From contig NC_064039.1 in assembly GCF_932526225.1 (NCBI RefSeq), forward strand, positions 15,394,139 to 15,458,138: a DNA stretch of 64,000 nucleotides, given 5' to 3'. A program made the translations under genes and the position numbers. Position 1 is the stretch's first letter. Each line of letters opens with the position of its first letter. Positions 24,601 through 34,900 of the stretch are shown here, in pieces. The notes beneath the pieces are model-generated. The model ran no database searches. It had not been told where the DNA came from and was given only the letters and a program-made list of their open reading frames with translations. The DNA comes from Nematostella vectensis. Taxonomy: Eukaryota > Cnidaria > Anthozoa > Actiniaria > Edwardsiidae.

Positions 24601-27600
24601 ATCGCGGAAAGGCGCATAATTAAATACAAAGCATTAGCTACTCAAGTGAGCATTAGGAATGGGTTTTACAGCACGGTGCTCATATAGCACTAGACGCCGC
24701 AAACCTCGAGCACATAAAACGAAAGTCATTAAACGCATTGCCGCTTTTTTATTATTTTCTAACTTCCGTGCACGTAACGGAATTATGAGGTTATCTTTAC
24801 TCAAAAAGTAGATTTGTTTTGATCCTTTGTTGGCCTTGGGGAAAAATAGTTCGTATTTTTTTAGGTTCTTCTTTTCAAATTGTGCATTTCGGTGGTGGGG
24901 AGATGACGTGGGAGGCTCAATTAAAAAATGCTGATTGCTTTCTTTTTCTATTAAAAACACCATCGCTTTGTTTATGAAAACGTGTAGAATTAATAGTACA
25001 TAAACTTAAAGAACTGAATTTTGATTATAAATTGATTTTAAAAATTACGGAGAGAATATAGAAATACACCGTTTTATAGTTGTAAAAACAATTATTAACA
25101 AGTGGTAAACAACACCTTTAAGCAAGCGAAAAATAAAAATAAAAAAGCGGAAAAAAGACCCTATAAACTAAAAGAGCAAAGAGAAATTAAGTTATGTTCT
25201 AATGACTGCCTCCATACACCTGCCATATACTGACAGATGGTCCATACTGTTATATAAACTGCGCTTTATGAAGAAGCAAGATAGGATAATTTGAACATGG
25301 ACTGGGGTCTCGCATCACAACTGTTATTTGCCATCATTGCAGTAGTTGGCAATTCACTCGTTGTCTTCATAGTCTGCTCAAACCGACAAATGCGGCAGGA
25401 ACACTCGCCGTATTGGCTGATTCTGTCGTTATCTGTCGCCGATTTCCTAGTCGGAGCATTCAACATACTGAACACAACGGTATGTTCTGTCCACCCTCTC
25501 ATCTGCGCATCGTGGAGGAATAGAGCCGTGTTTACTGTCATCAAAGAGACGTCCTTCTCGGCGTCAACAACTACCCTCTGCTTATTGACACTTGATCGCT
25601 ATCTAGCGGTGGTCCACCCATATTTCTACAAGAGATTCATGCACAATACACGGTGTCTTCTCCTGATCATGGGATCTTGGTGTCTTGGACTAGCGATGAT
25701 CGTTCCTAGAAATCTCTACAGGCTTAGGGTAATAGAGCGAGGTAAATCCGAAGCGGAAATTTGTTTCATGCTGATCTTTTCCTTTCTAATCCTGTTCATG
25801 ATCTATGCGTATACAAGAATCTTAATCGTGATAAGGCGACACAGGAAAGTTATCAACGTCCAGAGCCAGATCGCGAATCAAATCACAAGCCAAGTTACCA
25901 ACCAAAGACCAAACGATGAAGAGAGCAACACGACGGATACAAAAACAAGAGATACGCTTAAAGCTCGGCATGCTGGTTTGGTTTCCGTAGCAATTGTAGT
26001 TGGCATATTCCTAACCAGTAATGTAGTGGACATAAGTTATTTTATTTGCAAACAAGCAAGCTCTTGTCACCCTTCACATACCTTCCAGGACATTACGGAT
26101 ATCATACGATACGGAAACTCTGCGGCAAACTTTTTCGCGTACGCATTGGTGAAAGGCGGTTTTAAAGAACGGCTTAAAACCTTGTTACTTTGTAAAAGAT
26201 CATAATTTATACAGAGTTCCAAAGAAGTTTTGTCTATAAAAAAATGTATTTTTTTAACCAATTTAAGAAGAGATTCAACTCCCCCCCCCCCCCCCCCCCC
26301 CCCACCACCACCACCACCACCGCGGTCAATTATCACCAACTCACGGTCAATCATGTTCAACCAATTTCTTCTAGGGGGTGTTCTTTTTTTAAGAAAGAAA
26401 ATGGAAAATTTCGTGAATAATCCACAAGCTGTTAAATCGAAGAATTTGTTAAGGTATATATCTATCGGTGACTTTTAGGTATAACAAAAAGCAGGTATCA
26501 TAAACTCTTGTTATTGCTAGACATTAACCCCTAAGCGGAGTGCTTTCATGTAGACGTTTTTTAAATGAAGTTTTATTAAAAGAAAAAAAAAATGCTTCTA
26601 AAATTTTTAAATGGAGTTTTATATATAAAAAACAGCTTCTCTAATTAGTTAGCAACATTTTCTCTTATTTGATGTTCGGGACCCTTTATGCGGTTCTCTT
26701 TTTGCGTATTCCGGTCTACAGGTATTACACGGTCTACGGGTATTACACGGTCTACGGGTATTACACGGTCTACGGGTATTACACGGTCTACGGGTATTAC
26801 AGCTAAATTCTTTGTTGGGCGACCGAGGCGCATCCAACATCTTTGTCTCGTTTGGGAATAGCGCGTAGTCAATCAAACTTTAGGGGCGGGTCTATGCAAA
26901 TCATTCGTGACACGGTAAACTCACAGTAGCGTCGCGATCGCAAACTACGGCAAGAAGTTGGAACCATCAGGACTATGCAGGGGTTAATTTCACCTCGAAC
27001 CTCAAAGATTTCAAAGGCTCTCCTATATCTACTGTAACCAAGTTCTTTCTCGGCCTAAATTTTACAGTGCTTCTCTGAATTTTTTTTTTATTCGATTCAA
27101 CGAGACCGTGAGATCAACATGAGATAACTTAGCGGGAAAGTTCATTTATTATCCCGAGGGGGAGGGGGGGGGGGGCGTGAGGATTTTGATAAAAGTAAGG
27201 GATAAATTTAGTTGCCCCCCCCCCTTTCAGGAGGAACAAAATTTTCCTTGCCCCCCCACCAGCTTATGCTTTCCCCATATTTCGGTGTCCCCCCTGCAAT
27301 CAGTACTTGCTGAGGGGGGGGGGGGGGGGGGGTACGCAGTCAGAGGTTACATGGAAAAGGGATAGTATTTGGCGATCATTCGATAAGAAATGCCCAAGGG
27401 GGTAAGTAGTGGATTTTGAAGACTGGTGCTGTTGTGCATGTGACGATCAGGTTTTACCTTGAAAAGTGAGCCAACATCGGCAGCACCATCGGTGTCTACA
27501 GAGCTACCAAACATCTGCTCCAGAGTGCACTCAAAGAGCGGGAAAACACGGCGACAAGAATACGTGCTGTAGTAGTAAAATATAAACACACAATAAATGA

Positions 27601-30600
27601 ATAAACAGGCAAATGGCAACACAGAACGACTAAAAACACACTATCAGCGGACTAAAAACAAGAGTGAATAAGGAATCTCGTCCACAGAACAACCAAAAAC
27701 AGAACGGACGAAAGATAAGCAATGAGGGCAAATCCGTTTATACGTATTTTTTTTCTATAGAATACACCAAAAACGGGAATTCGACTCTGCCAAATTTTCT
27801 TCTTTACGAACACTTCTTCAGGGAGTATTGTATTCATTGTGGATTGTATTCATTGTTCTGGTACAAGACCACGACAGCTTAGGCTTTTTGTTTCTATTTT
27901 TCTATAGAAAATACACTTTGTTTGAGAATTATTATACTATTGTAATTTATCATTTGTGTTTTTTTATGGTTTATTGGTATCGTTATCTTATAAATAATAG
28001 CTGGTGTGTATGTTTCATATATATATACTGCAAAGTCACTGAACTTGAGATGCTCCAAAAAGAACGGCTAGCCTCAACTGAAAATCATTCTTTTAATAAA
28101 GTGTGTAGAGTAGCTGGCGTTGCCTGCGGAAAAGGGTCGTCTTTTCCTAATCATTCCTTACCACTGCTCCTTGTCAAGTGAGCTGCTCTTCTTAGCATAA
28201 ATAAGAATATCAGAGAACAGGAAAAACATCCTTTCTTGGGATCCCCGCCGACATGCCTAGATAAGAGAACACATCTTATAAATAAACTTAAATTGCCTTC
28301 TTGCTTAATAGGAGCTTGGCGTCTACTTGACTTGCTCAATGTCAAGAGACGCTTGCTACGCAGGCTATAATTTACTAATCCTGACTGAAATAAGAATCCA
28401 CTGGGTCTGCTATATTGTTATAGTTTATAATAAACACCTCCTATCTATTGAACGCCTCCCCCTCAGACCAGCAAAATTTAATAAACACATCCGGTGTTTA
28501 ATAGATCATTTACGGTACACACGTTTTCAAAAAAAAAAGGATTCTAAATCTACATTCTAAATCTTCAAATTTTAGTAAATGGTATAGTGATATTCTAAAA
28601 GAACAGGAATATGTGCAGTTTTGTAGCCTATTAAACATACCTTCAGGAGAGGTCCTTCTTTGATAAAAAAACGCCCTGGGGAAAAATAAAACAATAGTTA
28701 TTGAATAATGCTCATTAGAAAATCATAATTAATTTGCCATACAAACCATCCAGCATCCTAAACACATCCATAACTATCATAATTATTCCATATGCAACAC
28801 CCATCTACACCCCATCCACTAACACCCCTATCACTCAACACTTTTACATATTACCAACATTCCAACACACAGAGATATTTTCGTTAAGTGTAGTGATGTA
28901 CATAACAAGAACACTAAAAATGCAGCAAACCATAACTTAGTACTTCCAAAGGCTCGGACTACATTAGCAAAAGACAGCTTTAAGTTTGTAGCAGCTAAAA
29001 GGTGGAATGCATTGCCACTAGAAATCAAAGAAGCAAAGTCAATCACCGCCTTCTCCGCAAAACTAAGAGAATACATCACAACTCTGTAAATAAGTTTATA
29101 AATCAGCAAAGGATTGTTATTGTAAATAGTTTCGTCAAAGATTTAGCTGTAAACAGATTTGTAAATAGTTTTTATTTATTTTGTTTCTGTTGAGGGCCAT
29201 GCGTACATTATCATTGTGATATTAAGTGAATCCCTCATTAAAAAAAGGCATCTATCTACACATTTCCAACACCTTCAACTTGAACACCGCAAACCTAATT
29301 CACTATATCCCCATGCCCAACAACACCGCAAACCTAATTCACTATATCCCCATGCCCAACAACACCACAAACCTAATTCACTATATCCCCATGCCCAACA
29401 ACACCGCAAACCTAATTCACTATATCCCCATGCCCAACAACACCACAAACCTAATTCACTATATCCCCATGCCCAACAACACCGCAAACCTAATTCACTA
29501 TATCCCCATGCCCAACAACACCGCAAACCTAATTCACTATATCCCCATGCCCAACAACACCACAAACCTAATTCACTATATCCCCATGCCCAACAACACC
29601 ACAAACCTAATTCACTATATCCCCATGCCCAACAACACCGCAAACCTAATTCACTATATCCCCATGCCCAACAACACCGCAAACCTAATTCACTATATCC
29701 CCATGCCCAACAACACCGCCGGATGGGGTTGTAACCACAACTATTTTTAAATAATGAGATAAAAAACATATTTTTGCTTCTAGTTATGTAGCCTCGTCAG
29801 CATCTTGAGTGGTTTTTTGTAGCTATTTATTTTACTTTTTCAGTATTGTTATAAATTCGGCTTCCTGTGGTGAGTTGAACCGAAACCAGAAGAGGGGAGG
29901 GTGACCAAAGATTAGGCCACAGGTAGTCTTAAATTGATAAAAGCCCTTTTTCCAAAGAGGCCCCAACACCTGTGGAGGAAGCTAACGTCACGATTTAATT
30001 TTGGCCTAAATGCAAGAATAATTAAAAGTGTAATTAAATATGTCCTATTCAAAAATTACAAAATTTTCTGCAGTAGGATACCTTGGACGTGAATCCCATT
30101 AGTGACCCACAACAACTCGAAGGTAGGTAAAGCACTGGCTAACAACTTATAAAACAAAAGCATCAAATAATGGCAGCACTTACCGGGGGCAAGAATTTTA
30201 GGAGCACCTTCGCCTGTTAGACATTTCTGTATTGATAGCATTTTCTGGAAATTTTCATGTTGACGGATGTTCTCGTTAATGTGCTCAGCCACCTTGGCTA
30301 TTTCATAAGTTGCCTCTGGACAAAATAATAATAAAACAGTTCACCCATTAGCAAACCATTTTCTAGACCCCTCAATCCATTTAAGTGTCTCTTCTGGTTT
30401 TCTCTTGGCTAGGTACCTGCATGCCAAAGAATATATCAAGTGATTGGAGAAAAATAGAGGTACACTCTGCTTTAATTTTCAAAAGCAGTAAAACAAATGA
30501 TGCCTATTGTGCTTATTTTCCAAACATGAGAAGTGTAGAGAGAAAAGAAAAAAAAATAAATGCCCCAAAGCTGGAGGAATTATTCAAACAACATTTCCAG

Positions 30601-33600
30601 CGTCATTATGTTATTGTAATGTATGGCCAGCAGACCCACTACTGGGATCAACTGCTAATCCTGTGTGGTAACCCAGGCTCTGCTCCAGGGTCTGCCATTT
30701 TGATTCAAATGTATGCATTCAGGCAAGGTTAAAATCACATCAGGGTGCTGCCTATGGATGCCGATAGAGGGGATTGTGCGACAAGCCAGCATGCGCAATT
30801 GTCAGCAGTATCGTTGAAGGGCACATTTGTTGGACCATGACTTCACTTGTTGTGGCCACCACTTCTGCATACTTAATTATTACTGGTTTTCAGGTCTTTC
30901 CAGCAGTTTGATGCGACTATTTTGCCCCCTCCTACCAACCCCTAGTAAGTATATGTTAGTATTCCACTTGGACTAACAGGTTCCAGTGCAGGAGAGAGAC
31001 CAATTCAGACTGAACACCTAGCCGCCAAATTTATGAAGAGTGATGAGTTTAATGTCTGTGTACCTGATAAAAGTCATTCACTTCAATATATCTGGCTTTC
31101 AGCTCTTGCTACTTATTCTACTGGCACTGAGGCCTCTTAGCCCTCTTCTTACAGGAGATGTTACAGTAGCTCTTGCATTTAATCACTCATATTTTGAAAT
31201 GTGTATGATATTTTAATGGGCATTATTACCTTCCAGCTTGCTGAAGTCTGGATAATCACGTGGAGTCTTGTTCAATAAGCTTTCAAGAAGCAACTTGTAC
31301 CTAGAACACATAGCTCTAGTTTAGACATAAAAGAAAACTAGCTTTGCAACCATCATTATGATAACATACATACCCCTCCTTTTGAACAAAAATTGTTGTA
31401 TTCAACATTAACTTGGGGAAAATTGGTGGATCTAAAGGTGAACACTATGTATCCTGATTTTTAGGCAAAAGCTGTCCATCTCCTTTATTTTCTGTCAGAG
31501 CAATAACAAGCGTGCAAATCCTGCTTTCAAAAAAATGTGTGTGAGCACATCCAAATTTTGGAGGATATTCTGGTAGACCCTATTTGGAGGATATTTTGAT
31601 AGCCCTAAAGATATTTTCAGGCTGAAAAAGATGGACCCTTCAGCATCACTTGAACCTCTTATCAAAGTCAAGTAAAGGCAATATTTTTTAATAACCTGCT
31701 ATTTTTTTCAATAAATACCTATAACATACCTAGGGACTCTTTGCACAGGTGTGATAAGCAGTGCTCGGATGTTCAGTCCTTGACATTCCTCCAGGGCTTC
31801 TTGTCTTGTTATAAAGGCTGAAAACTCTGGACTCTTTTTCTCCCACTCCTATATGTTGAAATAGTAACAGTAAGCAAGCATTGTAGGACGTTGCATTGGT
31901 AAATAACAGGTGAGGTGTGTGTGGCATGAAATACCACAAAAAAAAGGTCTTGAAAATACTGACCACAGACCAGGGACAAGGTTGGCTTTATTGGGTATCT
32001 GAGCACTGGCAGCCTTGTATCCAGAATATAAGGATTCTAGAGTGTATAATCAGAGCTCACACTTTTCGGATATCAGATATATCTTATAATATACAGAAAA
32101 TAAGTGATTATAGACAAACCGTGTAATATTCTAGGAAGATACCACACAAGTTATATGTTTTTTATCGATTGTGACTAGATTTTTGGGTTATTTTGTTTAT
32201 GTAAATTTCTGTTGCAAGAGATTTCTCTGATGTATCTTTCTCTGATGTATTTAGCCCAATCTTGTGTTTGTGTGTATTTGTGGGAAAATCTTGTGTTTGT
32301 GTGTATTTGTGGGAAAATCTTGTGTTTGTGTGTATTTGTGGGAATATCTTGTGTTTGTGTGTATTTGTGGGAATATCTTGTGTTTGTGTGTATTTGTGGG
32401 AATATCTTGTGTTTGTGTGTATTTGTGGGAATATCTTGTGTTTGTGTGTATTTGTTGGAATATCTTGTGTTTGTGTGTATTTGTGGGAATATCTTGTGTT
32501 TGTGTGCATTCGTGGGAATATCTTGTGTTTGTGTGTATTTGTGGGAATATCTTGTGTTTGTGTGTATTTGTGGGAATATCTTGTGTTTGTGTGTATTTGT
32601 GGGAATATCTTGTGTTTGTGTGTATTTGTGGGAATATCTTGTGTTTGTGTGTATTTGTGGGAATATCTTGTGTTTGTGTGTATTTGTGGGAATATCTTGT
32701 GTTTGTGTGTATTTGTGGGAGTACCTTGTGTTTGTGTGTATTTGTGGGAATATCTTATGTCCATGTACCTGGAGCAGTCGACTTGCTGCCTCAAAATTAT
32801 TAGCATAAGTGCTATAGAGCTTGATGAAAGGGGCCATTGCCAGGAAAGCATCGCCGACACCAAGAGTCTCCATATGGCTCAGGAGCTCTTTGTTAATAGC
32901 TTCAATTCCCTCAATATTGGAAAATATTGTATTCAGGACATTCAGTGGCACTATACAGGCTTGGCGCAAGGGATTCACAAAGACCTGAAAATTTAATTTC
33001 TAGTTAGAAACAAAACAGGGGGAAAAGTAGATACCATATATCTCAAAAGCTACATGTTGTTTTACAAAGAAGCTTGTTTTGAAAGCAACTTGGCCTGTCT
33101 CAAGTGCAGTTAATAAACAATTTTGACCATATGCTGTAAACTCATCTGCACATACTGTTGTGATGGTATGCAGATGATGTTGGTATGTTTTCTCCGTAGT
33201 GAAGATCTCGTTGATGACCTTCTTTCTTTTTCTGGCAAGTGTCTGAGCTCGTAGCATATGGTTTAACTCGCTAGACAAGGCATGACTTGTCTGGGATACT
33301 TGCAAAGACAAAAACTTCTTCGCATTGTGAACTGTAAACAAAATCACCAAATTAAACAAGAAGAATGACAACATAATAGAGAACACAGATAAAACTGGAA
33401 CAAACAAACTTTTATGTTATTGTTTTCATTAAGTGTATGAGGTCTATGGAAAAATCTAGAGACTAGAAGATAAGCTACATAGCTGCTATATGCGATAACG
33501 TTTAGATGAGGTATTCTATGACGTATTTCGCAAACATTTTGTACCCGCATGAGTATTCAGCCGATTGGTCCCGCTTTTTTTTTAAGGTTAAGTACAAAAG

Positions 33601-34178
33601 AGATGCGAAAGATATTACTCTAAAGCTCAGTCAACCCTTAGTAGTTCCACCTTAGCAAGTTTAATCCAACCATCCTTTCGCTATAAAAATGCTTGGATAG
33701 CTGTCATAACGTCGTGTATAGACTTAGAGATGGAATAATGCTTCTCATAACGGTCGGAAAATGATCAAAATATTACGGAATCAGGGAATGGTTGTAGAGA
33801 AGCGCAACACATTTATCAAAAGCAACTCAAGTGAACCTTCAAAACCATGCATTATCTGCCCTAAAGCGCAGGTAGACCCTAAACCGCGTTTTTTACAGAT
33901 CAGAAGCAAGAATTATACTCACTTTTGCTGCCTTTTTGCCGTAAAGGGCTTCCGCCAAAACCGATAGACGCCATTTTACGATCAGAATCCACCGTTGTAA
34001 GCCGAGATAGAATACTCAATCGGAATGCTTTCTTGACAGGCTGTATTAAAGCCCAATTATTTCTGGTTATTTTGTGTGAGATTAGCCCTATGGAAGGCTG
34101 ACCGATCAAACGTTCGAGACTGTTTTGTGTTTGGATGTTCGTTGACGTCGACTCCGTTTCAAACTTCCCCCCTTTCAT
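21632..34178 (-). CDS. ARHGEF39: Rho guanine nucleotide exchange factor (DH-PH), ARHGEF39-like
   Basis: Twelve coding exons on the minus strand: 34178-33923, 33331-33156, 32984-32769, 31848-31730, 31300-31230, 30315-30184, 28675-28641, 28256-28162, 27566-27458, 23616-23528, 22728-22587, 22162-21632. They sum to 1971 nt (656 aa), with GT..AG borders and consistent phases. The DH domain runs from about residue 121 (KKVINEIFTTEKTYQHHL) through FVNPLRQACIVPLN and ALLITPVQRVPRYKLLLESL to about 310. The PH domain follows (GRFFIKEGPLLK, RMFFLFSDILIYAKK, the end at TWFSAIRDAI, about 324-433). DH-PH proteins load GTP onto Rho GTPases at membranes. PH details (SCRRVFPLFECTLEQMFG) recall ARHGEF39, but the tail is longer: basic (RRVSRG, RRSAAVKS), then a long acidic Ser-rich part. 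Intron 9 hosts a GPCR gene; introns 3 and 6 hold minisatellites. The symbol rests on similarity from memory. Confidence 0.88.
23811..24001. repeat. 107-bp tandem duplication
   Basis: GCTGAAATAAAATACTACCT at 23811 recurs at 23918. The following 80 bases match with few changes up to AACCAGGCTTT. It lies in intron 9 of the RhoGEF gene. Confidence 0.8.
24044..24236 (+). mobile_element. solo terminus of the TAGCCTAC long-TIR element family
   Basis: It starts TAGCCTACCTGTACGCTTAG and then TTTTTCCGGCACGAAAACCC, matching both termini of the element at 55801-56943. Inside is a hairpin: GCGATGCGCAGGGGGAGG and its complement TCCCCCTGCGCATCGC around a short loop, followed by GATGGCGGCCGTGATATGCG. A second terminus is missing. 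Confidence 0.6.
25297..26205 (+). CDS. class A G-protein-coupled receptor, intronless
   Basis: A single 302-residue ORF with seven hydrophobic segments. TM1 has GNSLVV (Asn19 = N1.50), TM2 has LSLSVADFLVG (Asp49 = D2.50), and TM3 ends LTLDRYLAVVHP (Arg101 = R3.50). A basic third loop lies between TM5 (FSFLILFMIYAYTRI) and TM6, and TM7 reads RYGNSAANFFAY. The family senses extracellular ligands at the plasma membrane. Unusual points: the position 25 residues before Arg101 is Arg76, not the disulphide Cys (Cys70 is nearby); TM6 (VAIVVGIFLTSNVV) lacks CWxP; NPxxY is replaced by NFFAY. These changes suit an orphan cnidarian-type receptor, and the ligand cannot be inferred. The ATG at 25297 is preferred because the frame upstream has no other ATG. 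The gene lies antisense in an intron of the RhoGEF gene. Confidence 0.85.
   Translation: MDWGLASQLLFAIIAVVGNSLVVFIVCSNRQMRQEHSPYWLILSLSVADFLVGAFNILNTTVCSVHPLICASWRNRAVFTVIKETSFSASTTTLCLLTLDRYLAVVHPYFYKRFMHNTRCLLLIMGSWCLGLAMIVPRNLYRLRVIERGKSEAEICFMLIFSFLILFMIYAYTRILIVIRRHRKVINVQSQIANQITSQVTNQRPNDEESNTTDTKTRDTLKARHAGLVSVAIVVGIFLTSNVVDISYFICKQASSCHPSHTFQDITDIIRYGNSAANFFAYALVKGGFKERLKTLLLCKRS
26281..26321. repeat. C23 tract followed by a CAC trinucleotide repeat
   Basis: Twenty-three C residues (26281-26303) are followed by ACC repeats, just after the GPCR stop codon. Confidence 0.95.
26712..26801. repeat. 18-bp minisatellite, five copies
   Basis: The unit CGGTCTACGGGTATTACA is repeated five times; the first copy has one change (ACAG for ACGG). 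It lies in RhoGEF intron 9. Confidence 0.95.
27134..27331 (+). repeat. G/C-tract miniature element, copy B
   Basis: Starts GGGAAAGTTCATTTATTATC, then CCGAGGGGGAGG, with AAAAGTAAGGGATAAATT inside. This is the same order of blocks as the reverse complement of 899-1085. It has expanded C and G runs and ends in a long G run at 27315-27332. Confidence 0.6.
28937..29258 (+). pseudogene. LINE 3' end (C terminus of pol and 3' tail)
   Basis: The frame from 28937 reads LPKARTTLAKDSFKFVAAKR, then WNALPLEIKEAKSITAFSAKLREYITTL and a stop at 29086. The pattern F...GA..WN.LP..IK.A.S...FK..L.. is the usual extreme C terminus of reverse transcriptases of CR1/L2/RTE-like LINEs. The remaining pol is absent. 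The sequence after it (TTGTGATATTAAGTGAATCC) also occurs at 18237. It lies in intron 6 of the RhoGEF gene. Confidence 0.7.
29285..29713. repeat. 39-bp minisatellite, 11 copies
   Basis: The unit starts ACCGCAAACCTAATTCACTA and is 39 bp, a multiple of three. Eleven nearly identical copies differ only by a G/A switch (ACCGCA versus ACCACA). Because the period is divisible by three and lacks stops in several frames, long false ORFs appear on both strands. It follows a LINE 3' end in RhoGEF intron 6. Confidence 0.95.
32255..32760. repeat. 29-bp minisatellite, about 17 copies, next to an exon
   Basis: The unit CTTGTGTTTGTGTGTATTTG plus TGGGAATAT is repeated about 17 times with a few point changes. 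The array lies in RhoGEF intron 3. Its edge is about 8 bp from the donor of exon 3 (minus strand, 32768-32767). Confidence 0.95.
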
Positions 34179-34527
34179 GGGCAACACCGCCGGTCAAGAT
34201 CAGTTTATGGGAGCTCCGCGGGCGCGGCGTGCGACAATAAACGTACCGTGGAGGACAGGATAAAAAAAAATGTCACGCATGCGCACTAGAGAGAAATTCA
34301 ATGCAAAGAACCAAAATGGCGGGACAAAGCGTATAAACTCATGGGGATCTTTGAAGGCTTTTCACACTTATATTATTGGTGTGATTTCCCTTAGCTTCGA
34401 AACCTCAAGTCTATAGATAACGACAAATAGTAGGGTCAGCTTCGATTGTACCTGTGTTATTTTCAATAGTGAATAAATCCTCTTATATGTATTGCTTTTT
34501 CACGTGTTTGCATCGTGTTAACCTAAG
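34179..34527. promoter_or_regulatory. 5' flank of the RhoGEF gene
   Basis: This holds the presumed 5' untranslated region and promoter of the minus-strand RhoGEF. It is relatively GC-rich near the ATG (GCTCCGCGGGCGCGGCGTGCG at 34212-34232). No TATA box was clear. Confidence 0.35.
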
Positions 34528-34900
34528 TGGAAGCACGGGTGGCCTAGTGTGTTAGCGCGTCGGCCTCTCACCGCTGTGGCCCAGGTTCGAATCCTGGCTT
34601 GAACTGGGGATTTTTTCCTGGTTCCTGCCTTGAATCGAATTTGTCACAAGTGAGTTGAAGTTATTCTCCCGTGTTTCCAGTCTTCTCGGATAAGGACACT
34701 AAACCGGAGGTCCCGTCTCTTCAAGCTGCACTACATTAACCTGAACCGAAGGGACGTAAAAGAACCACTGGGGGACGCAATAAACCCTCTGGCAGTGACC
34801 ACCCCCAGTGACAGTGCTTAAAAAAAAAAAAAAAACCCAGCCAACAATCCTCAAATGTGAGGGGCAGGCTGTAATTGGTAAATAAACAAATAAATAACCT
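34528..34900 (+). mobile_element. tRNA-derived SINE
   Basis: The head has a Pol III A box (GGTGGCCTAGTGTGTTAGCG at 34538-34557) and a perfect B box (GGTTCGAATCC near 34584). A tRNA-unrelated body follows, with an internal A run, and it ends in GGTAAATAAACAAATAAATA. TAACCT lies on both sides (about 34519 and 34898) and may be a target duplication. Structure is that of a tRNA-headed SINE with a LINE-like short-repeat tail. Confidence 0.8.

Noticed and set aside
29216-29769. Three ORFs of 164-174 codons with 13-residue repeats
   Set aside because: They follow from the 39-bp minisatellite, whose period is a multiple of three, and have no other coding sign.
32162-32996. Long overlapping ORFs on both strands (up to 267 codons) across 32.2-33.0 kb
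   Set aside because: They are translations of a 29-bp minisatellite plus part of RhoGEF exon 3. Repetition without stop codons explains the length.
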